This document shows, piece after piece, positions 26,499 through 35,587 of a DNA stretch of 54,312 bases (position 1 is the first letter of the stretch; every line of letters begins with the position of its first letter). The stretch comes from a bacterium. Lineage in GTDB: Bacteria > Patescibacteriota > Saccharimonadia > Saccharimonadales > UBA4665. Under the pieces are notes generated by a model that saw only the letters and a list, made by a program, of their open reading frames with translations, ran no database searches and was not told where the DNA came from. The translations under genes were made by a program, and so were the position numbers. The DNA lies in assembly GCA_021783725.1 (NCBI GenBank), contig JAJXTN010000008.1, positions 1-54,312 on the forward strand, in the 5' to 3' direction.

Positions 26499-27926
26499 TT
26501 AAGGCTTTTCTACCCATTTTTGTTTTGTACCTGGTGAAAAGTAACGCGGGTGACCATTTTCCCAGAGGACAATCTGGATTAATTCATCTGCATCGCGCGT
26601 TTTTGCGACTTCGGCGAACTCCGAACTTCTTTGGACTAGACTGTCGTGAATGGATTTTTTGACATGCTTATTTAGCTTACTGGAATCAGCCACGTCCTTT
26701 TGCATTTCAATATTAATTTGCAGGAACTGGTTGTGGTGAACGTCGTACTTGGTAGCCATGGTAAAACGTTCGGTAAAAAAGTCTGTCATATCGGGACTCA
26801 ACAGCCCCTCTTTGATGTGCTCAGGATAAATGTTCAAGCCGTGCAAAGTCACCGACAAATCGGCGCGTTCATAGACAAACACGAAAGGATGATCACGTTT
26901 AACTAATTTCTGGATACCGGCTTTTTGAATCTCAGCTTCTAGATTGATGTCATACTTTTGCATTTTGGCTTGAATGGTTTGGAAATCCATCACACCACCG
27001 TGATCGCCAATCGAATAGCGGATTAGCGGTAATGCGCCGTTAGCCGTTAGCACAACATCGTTATCAACCGCTTCGAACTCGATAAATTTAGGATTAAACT
27101 GGGCTAGCGTAGGTGTTCGTTCTATCTGATTAAACAGGTCACGATAAAGCAGTGGATCTTCGATAGCCAAACGTCGAATCAAAATACTCAGTGGCGTTTC
27201 GCCGGCCATGGCACCAATATCGGCCGATCCATAGATATTCAGCGTGTCCAAGATTGGATTGCCGACACCTGCTTTTTCACATACATAATTACGAAAAGTC
27301 TCATTGAACGACTCGGCTGCGAATAAGAAGCGGATATTTAATTTTTTGAGATCAATATTTTCTTTGGGGGCATCGTCAACTAACTCTTTAATAAATGGCG
27401 GATAACCGACGATAATAGTTTGGTCATATGTCGGTGATAGTTTTCTTAATGCTTTGTTGATTTCGGCTTTATTGTATCCGGCTGGCAATATCGACAATGG
27501 TTCAGCCATTCTGGCACCTGCCAATTCAAAGGCCCGCATGGTTATTACGCCACCAATCCAAACGCCCATACCGAAGCCGACTATTACTAGAGTGCGACCT
27601 TTACCATATGATGAACTTTTGATGAAATCTTCCAAAGCATACGAATACTGATTGCTTAGTTCATCATTTCTCGGAAAATAATACGGATCGCCAGTAGAAC
27701 CTGATGTAGCGCATAACAATAAAGCCGTCGCTCGGTCGGACTCCCAGACTAAATCATCAAGCTTATTAGGGACCAGATAGTTTTTCTTACTAGTTATCGG
27801 CACTTTTCGAAAATCAACTTCGGTCGAAACAGTGTCGGCTTTAAAGCCATTTTGGTTCAAAAATGACTTATAAGCCGGTAATTCTTTGGCGGCTTTTTTG
27901 AATAGTTTTAAGCTATAACTACTCAC
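26499..27926 (-). CDS. PaaK-like adenylate-forming ligase
   Basis: A 475-residue member of the ANL (acyl-CoA ligase) superfamily, closest in layout to phenylacetate-CoA ligase. The ATP-binding loop is visible as CATSGSTGDP, with later LNIYGSADIGAMAGE and IRYSIGDHGG, the last resembling the core Asp-containing motif. It would activate a carboxylic acid as an adenylate, then join it to CoA or another acceptor; the substrate is unknown. It overlaps the dehydrogenase gene by 8 nt, so both are translated together and may act on related keto or amino acids. Confidence 0.8.
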   Translation of the reverse strand: MSSYSLKLFKKAAKELPAYKSFLNQNGFKADTVSTEVDFRKVPITSKKNYLVPNKLDDLVWESDRATALLLCATSGSTGDPYYFPRNDELSNQYSYALEDFIKSSSYGKGRTLVIVGFGMGVWIGGVITMRAFELAGARMAEPLSILPAGYNKAEINKALRKLSPTYDQTIIVGYPPFIKELVDDAPKENIDLKKLNIRFLFAAESFNETFRNYVCEKAGVGNPILDTLNIYGSADIGAMAGETPLSILIRRLAIEDPLLYRDLFNQIERTPTLAQFNPKFIEFEAVDNDVVLTANGALPLIRYSIGDHGGVMDFQTIQAKMQKYDINLEAEIQKAGIQKLVKRDHPFVFVYERADLSVTLHGLNIYPEHIKEGLLSPDMTDFFTERFTMATKYDVHHNQFLQINIEMQKDVADSSKLNKHVKKSIHDSLVQRSSEFAEVAKTRDADELIQIVLWENGHPRYFSPGTKQKWVEKP

Positions 27927-29022
27927 GGGCCACTCCGTTCATTCGTTCAAAACCGAGCGTATCAGCCACTTTGTAAGTTGGTAAATTCTGACTTTTAGCA
28001 TCTTCGAAAATTAGGCTTAAAGTCGATTCAATCTGTGAAGTTCGTTCTAGTACTCGCCGTTTATCAAAGCCTCCTGGCTCAAGTTCATCGGCGACGTATA
28101 TTAAACCGCCGGCATTAGCTACGTAATCTGGTGCGTACAATATATTGCGAGCGTGCAGCTGATCGCCGGCCGAGCTGTCATACAACTGATTATTGGCCCC
28201 ACCAACCACGGCCTGGCAATTCAATTGTGGAATTGTCTTGGAATTAAACTCATTACCGAGAGCACAGGGTGAATATATATCAACTGGTTGTTTGTGTATG
28301 TCATCATTATCGACGATTGTGATTGATGGCAATTGCTTTTTGAGGTCGTGGCAAGCGGCTTCGACAATATCTGATATGTACACTTTGCCTCCGGCTTCCG
28401 TAACCAATCGAGCAATTTCACCGCCCAGCTTGCCTGCACCCTTAATAGCTACGCTTCTGCCCTGAAAATCGGGCTTATTATAGAGGTGCTGCAAGGCCGC
28501 TTTCATGCCATAGAATACCCCCAATGACGCTACTTTCGATGTACTCAACTCGCCCCTATCTGCGGCTACAACTCCAAGCATATGACTGGTTGAGGCGGCC
28601 ATATGGACGACATCAGCATCACTTATACCAACATCGGTTCCGGTCTTGAACAACCCACGTAATTTTTCGATTAATCGAGCATAGGCGGTTAATACTTGTT
28701 GTCGGTCAAGACTGTCATCGGCCATAATCACTGCCTTGCCACCACCGTAAGGCAAATTAGCTAATGCGCATTTATAACTCATAGCTCTGGATAAGTTCAT
28801 AACATCGCGCATTGCGGCGGATTCGTCGACATACGTCTTAAATCTAGTGCCGCCTAAGGCCGGACCACGATTGGTATTATGGACACCAACAAACGCTTTT
28901 AGGCCACTGGATTCATCTGTTAGAGCAATAATAAACTCGTGGTTATCAAATTCTTTAAAAGTCCGCCACGAAACGGTGTCTGTCAGGTTATGAGAATTGG
29001 GTATGTCGTTTTGAGTGACCAT
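27919..29022 (-). CDS. Leu/Glu/Phe/Val-type amino-acid dehydrogenase
   Basis: A 367-residue NAD-linked dehydrogenase, closest in length and motifs to leucine dehydrogenase. Visible: GGTRFKTY, the catalytic-Lys region YKCALANLPYGGGKAVI, the Asp-containing TDVGISDADV and a Rossmann GAGKLGGEIARLV. It interconverts branched-chain amino acids and 2-keto acids with ammonia. CPR cells usually lack amino-acid synthesis, so catabolism of host-derived amino acids is likely. Coupled to the PaaK-like ligase. Confidence 0.9.
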   Translation of the reverse strand: MVTQNDIPNSHNLTDTVSWRTFKEFDNHEFIIALTDESSGLKAFVGVHNTNRGPALGGTRFKTYVDESAAMRDVMNLSRAMSYKCALANLPYGGGKAVIMADDSLDRQQVLTAYARLIEKLRGLFKTGTDVGISDADVVHMAASTSHMLGVVAADRGELSTSKVASLGVFYGMKAALQHLYNKPDFQGRSVAIKGAGKLGGEIARLVTEAGGKVYISDIVEAACHDLKKQLPSITIVDNDDIHKQPVDIYSPCALGNEFNSKTIPQLNCQAVVGGANNQLYDSSAGDQLHARNILYAPDYVANAGGLIYVADELEPGGFDKRRVLERTSQIESTLSLIFEDAKSQNLPTYKVADTLGFERMNGVARE

Positions 29023-29131
29023 TCTGGTATTATAGCTTAGGTGTTAAGGGCTACTGCAACTCCTTAAGCATAATATAAAACGGTGATATACATAAATCTT
29101 TTTTTAATGATTCGTTGTTCTAATTACTTCT

Positions 29132-30112
29132 ATGAATAAATCAACAGTACCTGTACTCCGCAACCAATTATTCGAAATCCTCGAGCTCGCTAGGCTATCA
29201 CCATCGGTGCACAACACCCAAGCTTGGTTAGTAGAATTCGTTGACCAGGGTCTAAAAGTATCTGTCGATCGACGGTACACTTTGGGTGACGGTGACCCAA
29301 CCGGCCGGCAAGCGATTATTGGTATTGGCATATTCTGTGAAGCGATTGTCTTAGTCGCCCTTGAAAAAGGACTAGAAGCCAAGCTATCAACCTTCAAGGA
29401 TGATAGCTTGACGATTAATTTTCAATCGGCAAAAGCCCAAAGATTCACCGATAAAACTATTGATTATCTGTTAAAACATCGAGCCACCGACCGTAGCATT
29501 TACAAACCAGTCGCTATATCCAACCAAGCCATACGCTATATCCAGTCGGCTAGTAAAGATTTGCAGGCTGAGATACATGTAATTAGCGATATTAATCAGA
29601 TAAAAGAAATAGCTAATCTAACGAGTCACGGAATCGGTCTAGCCATCAGTAGTCCAGACTTCCGTAACGAACTAGGCCGATTCCTGGTGGTGCCTTGGTC
29701 CAAGAATAAACGTGGTATTGCGGTCAAGAGTCTTTACATTCCGCTTTTCGTGGCAATTTTTGAGCCACTACTAATGCGCTTAGGCATAGGTTTGCCACTA
29801 GAAGTCAAACTCGAACGACGACGCTGGCTATCGGCCAGTGCAGTGATTGCCATTACCGCCGAAGGTGACTTAACTAGATACTGGATAGATGTCGGTCGGG
29901 CTTATTTGCGGGTTAGTTTGATCATAGAAGATCTGGGCCTATGCCAAGCAACCTCTGGAGCAATAGTCGAAGCTTCGAACTACCATGAGGACGTCGAAGC
30001 AATGATTGGCACTAATCAAAGAATTTTATCTATGATACGCATCGGCAAGGGCTCCAATCATCGACAATACTCGCCTAGAGTTGACCTAGACGAAATAGTT
30101 ACATTGAGCTAA
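29132..30112 (+). CDS. Nitroreductase-like flavoprotein (Acg/MoeY-like)
   Basis: A 326-residue protein with the start typical of the Acg-type nitroreductase group: ELARLSPSVHNTQAW, then YTLGDGDPTGRQ and KHRATDRSIYKP. These proteins bind or sequester FMN, and some lack classical reductase activity. Its 3' end overlaps the convergent ThiF-like gene by 14 nt. In Mycobacterium MoeY-type proteins ThiF and nitroreductase domains occur in one chain, so the pairing here suggests a shared pathway. The substrate is unknown. Confidence 0.8.
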   Translation: MNKSTVPVLRNQLFEILELARLSPSVHNTQAWLVEFVDQGLKVSVDRRYTLGDGDPTGRQAIIGIGIFCEAIVLVALEKGLEAKLSTFKDDSLTINFQSAKAQRFTDKTIDYLLKHRATDRSIYKPVAISNQAIRYIQSASKDLQAEIHVISDINQIKEIANLTSHGIGLAISSPDFRNELGRFLVVPWSKNKRGIAVKSLYIPLFVAIFEPLLMRLGIGLPLEVKLERRRWLSASAVIAITAEGDLTRYWIDVGRAYLRVSLIIEDLGLCQATSGAIVEASNYHEDVEAMIGTNQRILSMIRIGKGSNHRQYSPRVDLDEIVTLS

Positions 30113-31349
30113 CGGCCGACTTGAGAACTTTAGTGTGTTTTTTGTGATCGCGACGATAACGACGAGTTTGATGATCGGCTAGTAGTTCTTTCTCTAGCGA
30201 AATTACATATCGTCCAGATTTCAATGGTTGGCCTAAAGCTATAGCTTTCGCCGCGAAAGCCAAGACACCGCCAGTCATCATAACTGTTGAGCCTAGCTGT
30301 GGGTGCGTAACGATAGTCGTTCCAATCTTGAGCAATGATTTTTGCATTTTAATAGTCATATTGTTAGGATCAATGATGCTTACAGCGTGTTTGGTCCACT
30401 CCCGATAATTTTCCAAAGGTTTTTCGATCAAATCTTCAATACCTGGAATCATCCCATGGAACAATTGACGCTCGGGTTCGAGGTCAAACCTTTCAACATC
30501 TAGCATTATAGTATCGCCCAATTCAGTCGCCATAATGACTGGAATTCGGCGCTTTCGGGCCTCGTAACGAATCCTGACTTTCATTTCGATATCATCGATT
30601 TCATCAATCGCTAAACTAGCTTTCCAGGGCTTATCAAGTATTTCACCTATATTATCGGCGGTCACTTTATCGAAAGTTTCAATTGTCGAATACGGGTTCA
30701 TTTCGTAAATTTGCTGGCCAATGACCGTTGATTTGCCTTTACCAACACTCGATACACCGGTCATTATCCGGTTTAGGTTAGATCCGCTTATCACTGCGCC
30801 GTCGATCAGCTTAATCCGACGCGATATACCACTCATCGATATGACCAAGGCTCCGGCACTGCCGACACTCATCCCGAAGGCCGCAACGTCTAGATCGAAT
30901 AATTTCTTTTGTTCTTTGGCGGTGATTAGATCACGGTTGCGAATTGTCCGCAAAGCCTCAAAATCATCTTGCGCCAATACGTGAATCAGTTGATTTTTCC
31001 ACGGAAAATACACCCATGAACCAATTTGCCAGGCCTGTTTACCGGCGTAATGTTCGTTTAACATATCAGCGATTGATGCAACTTGAACGTCATAGTTGGC
31101 TCGATACAAATGAGCATGAGTACTTAGCAATAGCTCGGCATATTGTTCGGCATAATTATCGATAACTTCAGCATTAGGATAGCTAGCCAGCAATTTCTCA
31201 AGCTGATTAGCGCCAGTTTTAGAATCCATGTTTATAACTATCGGCGCAATTAATCCATTGTTAGCCGATTTGGTTTTGGTCGCGACGGCTTTCAGGAACT
31301 TTGGATAACTATCGCTAGGATTGGTTAGTACTAGATTTTTATGACCCAT
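30099..31349 (-). CDS. ThiF/MoeB-type E1-like adenylyltransferase
   Basis: About 416 residues. An N-terminal part of about 140 residues of unknown fold precedes the ThiF domain: the nucleotide loop GMSVGSAGALV, LIDGAVISGSNLNRIM (the Asp and Arg positions of E1 enzymes) and a VIMATELGDTIML strand. No zinc Cys pairs are seen. E1-like enzymes adenylate the C-terminus of a ubiquitin-like protein or a small molecule. I prefer the ATG at 31349 with TATAGT 10 nt upstream; a TTG at 31394 is in frame. Linked by position to the nitroreductase. Confidence 0.82.
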   Translation of the reverse strand: MGHKNLVLTNPSDSYPKFLKAVATKTKSANNGLIAPIVINMDSKTGANQLEKLLASYPNAEVIDNYAEQYAELLLSTHAHLYRANYDVQVASIADMLNEHYAGKQAWQIGSWVYFPWKNQLIHVLAQDDFEALRTIRNRDLITAKEQKKLFDLDVAAFGMSVGSAGALVISMSGISRRIKLIDGAVISGSNLNRIMTGVSSVGKGKSTVIGQQIYEMNPYSTIETFDKVTADNIGEILDKPWKASLAIDEIDDIEMKVRIRYEARKRRIPVIMATELGDTIMLDVERFDLEPERQLFHGMIPGIEDLIEKPLENYREWTKHAVSIIDPNNMTIKMQKSLLKIGTTIVTHPQLGSTVMMTGGVLAFAAKAIALGQPLKSGRYVISLEKELLADHQTRRYRRDHKKHTKVLKSAVSSM

Positions 31350-31437
31350 ATCAATGCCTACTATACAACACGCTGGTATATCTATAAAACCCAACGAAAA
31401 GATTGTACGGTATGCCCTACTGGCGTAAGACTGTCAT

Positions 31438-31830
31438 GTGACACAAATCACGATTGTCGAAGCAGACCAAGCGATTAGCCAAATGTATCGATTCAAGTCG
31501 AAACCGAGGACTACGATATGCAAACTTCGAAAAACGGTAAACTGAGGCTCGCCCTATCCGAAAACATGAAACCCGACATTATTCTTCATTCATCTTGATT
31601 TAATGATGCCCATAATGACCGGTGATGAGATGCTCGTGAAAATGCGATCTAGTGAATGGGGTAGCCATATTCGAGTAATCATTCTAACAAATATTAGTCG
31701 TGATGAAGCACCTTCAAAGTTAAGACTACTAAACGTTGATCGCTACATCGTCAAAGCCCACACCACCCCCAGCCAACTAGCCAACACCGTCTCCGAACTC
31801 CTCTCCCCACCCAACAAGGTGAGACCTTGA
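31438..31830 (+). pseudogene. Broken CheY-like response regulator
   Basis: The GTG at 31438 and its promoter (TTGTAC 31403-31408, 17 nt, TAAGAC 31426-31431) are close copies of the region before the intact regulator at 32693. The peptide TQITIVEADQAISQMYRFK matches the regulator at 33111, but the frame shifts just after, and a second shift is needed near 31592 to recover HLDLMMPIMTGDEMLVKMR and the rest. The last codons and stop come from the RAYT repeat. It is a decayed third paralogue. Confidence 0.85.
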
Positions 31831-32617
31831 TATCTTCTTTCAAGGTGAGACCTTATGCATCATAGGTTGTTATTAAATATGAAATAATTATTAATTTTCA
31901 AGGTCTCAACTTGAAAGAAGGACACTAGGCACTACAATCAGGCTATGCCGTCAAGAAATGTGGTTAAACATTACAGTCAGGACACCTTCTATCATGTCTA
32001 TAACCGGGGCGTGGCAAAACAACTAATCTTTATTGACAACTTGGACCGGTTGAAACTAATCAGCATAATATCTCGTCACCTAGACCCAACAAACAAAAGT
32101 ATTAAGTCCGACGGCACATATTATCGTAAATTTAATCAAGACTTAGAGCTGCTATGCTACTGCTTGATGGGCAATCACTTCCACATGCTTTTATATTTGA
32201 AGAGTGATCTAGATGCCTTACATCTGTTCATGCAATCAGCCATTACCGCATATACTATGTATTTCAATAAGCGCCATAAACGTGTGGGCACCCTTTTCCA
32301 AAGCGTTTTCAAAGCTTCATCAATCTTAAACGAAACATACCTAATGCACATTAGTCGTTATATTCACTTAAATCCACCATCTTATAAAACTTATGCTTAT
32401 TCAAGTTTTCAGTACTACATATCCCAAGTCCACCCAGTTTGGATTAATCCTGACCGGATCCTCAATATGTTTCAAGGTGTAAACTATGCACAATTCGTCG
32501 ATGACTACGCCGATTACGCATCTACTCTGCAGAACATCAAACACGAACTAGCCAACTTTTCTCCCAGCACATTCAACAAGGTCTCACCTTGATATCGTAT
32601 TTCAAGGTGAGACCTTG
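31815..32617 (+). mobile_element. RAYT element with flanking REP palindromes
   Basis: A transposase gene bounded by copies of the 15-nt palindrome CAAGGTGAGACCTTG. Left: 31815-31829 and 31841-31855 (last base differs), then an inverted, one-mismatch copy at 31899-31913. Right: an inverted copy at 32577-32591 and a direct copy at 32603-32617. This is the layout of REP/BIME sequences around REP-associated tyrosine transposases. It sits against the 3' end of the broken response regulator. Confidence 0.85.
31945..32592 (+). CDS. REP-associated tyrosine transposase (Y1_Tnp, RAYT)
   Basis: A 215-residue single-strand DNA transposase of the HUH class. It has YHVYNRGVAKQ at the start, the metal-binding HUH pair in LMGNHFHMLLY, the helix NKRHKRVGTLFQ and the family-typical SRYIHLNP. 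RAYTs recognise REP hairpins, and such hairpins flank this gene. The right-hand palindrome supplies the C-terminal codons KVSP and the stop. Intact by sequence. Confidence 0.92.
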   Translation: MPSRNVVKHYSQDTFYHVYNRGVAKQLIFIDNLDRLKLISIISRHLDPTNKSIKSDGTYYRKFNQDLELLCYCLMGNHFHMLLYLKSDLDALHLFMQSAITAYTMYFNKRHKRVGTLFQSVFKASSILNETYLMHISRYIHLNPPSYKTYAYSSFQYYISQVHPVWINPDRILNMFQGVNYAQFVDDYADYASTLQNIKHELANFSPSTFNKVSP

Positions 32618-32657
32618 TGAGGCGTGGGGTTCTGTGAATGAAATTTGAGGGAAAAGA

Positions 32658-32686
32658 TTGTGCGGTATGCGCGACTGGCGTAAGAT
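32658..32686 (+). promoter_or_regulatory. Promoter of the first response regulator
   Basis: TTGTGC (32658-32663), 17 nt, TAAGAT (32681-32686), then six nt to ATG at 32693. No room remains for a ribosome site, so the mRNA should be leaderless. The whole block is duplicated before the pseudogene. Confidence 0.65.
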
Positions 32687-32692
32687 TGTCTT

Positions 32693-33067
32693 ATGAGTAA
32701 AATTGCCATTATCGAAGATGAACCGTCGATAGTTGAAATGTACAAGTTCAAACTTGAACAAAGTGGCTTCGAAGTCCAGTTTTCGTATAACGGTAAAGAT
32801 GGCTATGAGCTAATCTCGAACTTTAAACCAGACCTGATACTACTCGACTTAATGATGCCAGAAATGTCTGGTGACCAATTACTGGAGAAAATCCGGCGCA
32901 CTGATTGGGGCAAAAATATCAAAGTTATCGTTCTAACTAACATCGGTGAAGATGACGCACCACCGAGTCTGACCGAGCTTGGTGTTAGCCGTTACGTGAT
33001 CAAAGCTCAGAACACTCCGTCAGAAGTAGCTGTAATGGTCGGAGAGGTCCTAGCCGAACAGCCCTAA
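32693..33067 (+). CDS. Single-domain response regulator (CheY/Spo0F-like), copy 1
   Basis: A 124-residue REC domain without an output domain. Acidic pocket IIEDE near residue 6, the phospho-acceptor Asp in PDLILLDLMMPEMSGD, the switch Thr in VIVLTNIG and the Lys in RYVIKAQNTP are all present. It relays phosphate or acts by binding partners. It and the next gene differ enough to suggest separate partners. The two histidine kinases in the window have no adjacent regulator and are candidates. Confidence 0.93.
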   Translation: MSKIAIIEDEPSIVEMYKFKLEQSGFEVQFSYNGKDGYELISNFKPDLILLDLMMPEMSGDQLLEKIRRTDWGKNIKVIVLTNIGEDDAPPSLTELGVSRYVIKAQNTPSEVAVMVGEVLAEQP

Positions 33068-33110
33068 ATAGGATTGTTTTAATATACAAGCTAGCATAGG
33101 ATTAAATATT

Positions 33111-33479
33111 ATGACTAAAATCGCGATTATCGAAGACGACCAAGCTATTAGTCAAATGTACCGCTTCAAGTTTGAAGCTGAAGGCTACAGCGTCCAGACC
33201 GCTGAGAACGGCAAATTAGGCCTTGAGCTCAGCGAGAACATGAAGCCGGACATTATCTTACTGGATTTGATGATGCCAGAAATGACCGGCGAACAGATGC
33301 TGACAGCTATGCGTAAAACTCCTTGGGGCAAAGATATAAAGGTTATCATCCTGACCAACATGGGCGAGCAAGAAATACCTGAGGCTATCAAGCACCTGAA
33401 TGTCAGTGGTGTAATCCTTAAAGCCGATATGACTCCACGTCAAGTTGCCGAACTGGTCAAAAAGCAACTGGCCAAATAG
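33111..33479 (+). CDS. Single-domain response regulator, copy 2
   Basis: A 122-residue REC domain. IIEDDQAIS, the phospho-acceptor in PDIILLDLMMPEMTGE, VIILTNMG and GVILKADMTP mark the active site. Upstream, TTGTTT (33074-33079), 17 nt and TAGGAT (33097-33102) lie 8 nt before the ATG. It is the closest intact relative of the broken copy at 31438. A nested palindrome follows its stop. Confidence 0.93.
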   Translation: MTKIAIIEDDQAISQMYRFKFEAEGYSVQTAENGKLGLELSENMKPDIILLDLMMPEMTGEQMLTAMRKTPWGKDIKVIILTNMGEQEIPEAIKHLNVSGVILKADMTPRQVAELVKKQLAK

Positions 33480-33481
33480 AA

Positions 33482-33603
33482 GACAATTAACAATTAGCTA
33501 TTAGCCAAGACCAATGAATTAACTTTTAGCGATTGGCAATTCCAATAGCTAATCGCCAATCGCTAAATCATTGCCATTAGTAATTTGCTAATGGTTAATT
33601 GTC
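33482..33603. repeat. 122-nt nested palindrome between response regulator and murD
   Basis: Nested arms: GACAATTAAC/GTTAATTGTC (33482-33491, 33594-33603), ATTAGC/GCTAAT (33493-33498, 33587-33592), CAATGA/TCATTG (33512-33517, 33568-33573) and TTTAGCGATTGGC/GCCAATCGCTAAA (33525-33537, 33555-33567). There is no T-run at the end. It resembles 21228-21337 in size and design, not in sequence. Confidence 0.7.
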
Positions 33604-33665
33604 GATGTCGTCGATTCGAACTTCCAAATTCCAAATTCCCATTTTCAGGTATACTTATCAGTAAT

Positions 33666-34967
33666 ATGAAAATCGCAATTATTGGTTATGGTGACCAAGG
33701 CCGCTCAGCTTACGAATACTGGAACACGGCTGATAACGAAATCACTATTTGCGACCGTAATGAAAGTCTGCAACTGCCAGAAACCGCCCAAAAACAATTG
33801 GGCATATATTATTTGCATCGCTTGGACCGCTTCGACCTGATAGTTCGTAGTCCGAGTGTTAAACCAAAAGAAATCGTCGAACAGAATAGTCCAAATATTC
33901 TCGACAAAGTAACGACCGTCACTAATGAATTCTTGAAAGTGGCCCCCAGTCGTAACATCATCGCTGTTACGGGAACTAAAGGCAAAGGCACTACTAGCAG
34001 TCTAATCGCCAAAATGCTGGAAGCCTCTAGTTACCGCGTCCATTTGGGTGGCAATATCGGCATTCCGCCCCTTGATCTTTTAAAAAATGATATTAAAGCC
34101 GACGACTGGATAGTTCTAGAACTGGCCAACTTCCAACTCATCGACTTACAGCAATCGCCACATATTGCCGTCTGTCTAATGGTCGCTCCCGAACACATGG
34201 ATTGGCACGCCGACACCGATGAATATTACAATGCCAAAAGCCAACTATTTCGGCATCAAACTAGCGACGACATTGCCATATATAACGCCAATAATGAAAT
34301 CTCGACCCGCATCGCTAGTACTAGTAAAGGCTGGAAAATACCCTACATGGCTTTCCCGGGTGGACAAGTCATAGATGGCCGGATTCAAATCGACGATCAG
34401 ACTATCTGTGACACCAGTGAGCTAAAACTACTTGGCCGGCACAATTGGGAAAATGTTTGCGCAGCCGTCACCGCCGTATGGAAAGTTACCCAGAACATTC
34501 CGGCCATGCGTGACGTACTGACTAGCTTCAGTGGCTTAGAACACCGCTTAGAACTAGTCCGCGAGCTTGATGGGGTAAAATATTATGACGATAGTTTTGG
34601 CACCATGCCAGACACAGCGATTGTCGCTATTCAAGCCTTTGCTCAACCCAAAGTCATCATTCTGGGGGGGTCGGATAAAGGTGCTGACTTTACCGCTTTA
34701 GCTAATGTGGTCGCTCACAGCGACGTTCGACAAGTGCTATTGATTGGTCAACAAGCCGATAAAATCCGTCAAGCACTGGACGACCAAGGTTTTCACGAAT
34801 ATCAAGCCGGTGGCAATAACATGACCGAGATTGTCGCTAACGCCCGTAAAGCCAGCGAAAATGGCGATGTCGTTCTACTATCGACTGCCTGCGCCAGTTT
34901 TGATATGTTCGAAAACTACAAAGATCGAGGCGATCAATTCAAGTCAGCTGTCCAAGCACTCGCTTAA
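33666..34967 (+). CDS. murD: UDP-N-acetylmuramoylalanine--D-glutamate ligase
   Basis: A Mur ligase of about 433 residues, adding D-Glu to UDP-MurNAc-L-Ala. A small N-terminal Rossmann domain (MKIAIIGYGDQGRSAYEYW) is followed by the ATP loop AVTGTKGKGTTSSLIAKML, the carbamylated-Lys region and the C-terminal domain with GLEHRLELVRELDGVKYYDD and DSFGTMPD. I chose the ATG at 33666, which starts the Rossmann strand; an earlier in-frame start would add an unlikely basic tail. Its end overlaps convergent murI by 29 nt. The pair covers consecutive D-glutamate steps. Confidence 0.93.
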   Translation: MKIAIIGYGDQGRSAYEYWNTADNEITICDRNESLQLPETAQKQLGIYYLHRLDRFDLIVRSPSVKPKEIVEQNSPNILDKVTTVTNEFLKVAPSRNIIAVTGTKGKGTTSSLIAKMLEASSYRVHLGGNIGIPPLDLLKNDIKADDWIVLELANFQLIDLQQSPHIAVCLMVAPEHMDWHADTDEYYNAKSQLFRHQTSDDIAIYNANNEISTRIASTSKGWKIPYMAFPGGQVIDGRIQIDDQTICDTSELKLLGRHNWENVCAAVTAVWKVTQNIPAMRDVLTSFSGLEHRLELVRELDGVKYYDDSFGTMPDTAIVAIQAFAQPKVIILGGSDKGADFTALANVVAHSDVRQVLLIGQQADKIRQALDDQGFHEYQAGGNNMTEIVANARKASENGDVVLLSTACASFDMFENYKDRGDQFKSAVQALA

Positions 34968-35586
34968 CCTGATTGATAATCGCTGGTTCTGGCTGCAAAA
35001 CTTTGGCTCTACCTTTGGCTAGCGCCACGATTTCAGCTTCTATCCAATGATAATGGGTACAGCCGAGGACAATGACATCAGCGCCTTTGTCCAATACTTC
35101 GGTGATACGTTTGGCGATTACGTCATGATCGATCTGATTGGCCTCAATCATCGTCGCCCAATCGCTACAATCAGGTTCGAGGACTTCAACTCCATAGGCA
35201 AACCGCCGTTTCAGACTATTGTAACGACGGCTAGCCAGGGTTGTTGGCGTCGCACAGACAGCGATAATCCCGACCTTCGAACTGCCAGCAGCTGGTTTGA
35301 CCATTGGTTCAACAGCGATTAACGGCACTGTAAATTTAGCCCGTAATTCACGAATTATGGTTGTCGATACAGTGTTACAAGCGATGACGATAAGGTCACA
35401 ACCTTCTGCTGCCATGCCACTCAAAATCGGTTCAACTAAAACTAGTAACTGTTCAGGCGTTTTGGTACCATACGGCAAATTCTGCCGGTCTTCACGAGTG
35501 ACAACTACGGCGTCGGGTAGAGCTCGACCAATCGCCCGAGCGACCGATCGACCACCTACGCCTGAATCGAAAACGCCAATTTTCAT
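34939..35586 (-). CDS. murI: Glutamate racemase
   Basis: About 215 residues; makes D-glutamate for peptidoglycan, the substrate of adjacent MurD. It begins MKIGVFDSGVGGRSVAR, and both catalytic Cys are visible in VIACNTVST and VLGCTHYHW. It is shorter than the usual 260 or so residues, though both halves of the active site are kept. ATG at 35586 lies one base after the folD stop, better than an in-frame TTG at 35604. Co-transcribed with folD. Confidence 0.92.
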   Translation of the reverse strand: MKIGVFDSGVGGRSVARAIGRALPDAVVVTREDRQNLPYGTKTPEQLLVLVEPILSGMAAEGCDLIVIACNTVSTTIIRELRAKFTVPLIAVEPMVKPAAGSSKVGIIAVCATPTTLASRRYNSLKRRFAYGVEVLEPDCSDWATMIEANQIDHDVIAKRITEVLDKGADVIVLGCTHYHWIEAEIVALAKGRAKVLQPEPAIINQVKRVLGQLT

Positions 35587-35587
35587 A

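Noticed and set aside
31815-31913. CRISPR array from the repeated CAAGGT units
   Set aside because: The units are short palindromes at uneven spacing and in both orientations around a transposase gene, and there are no cas genes. They are REP sequences.
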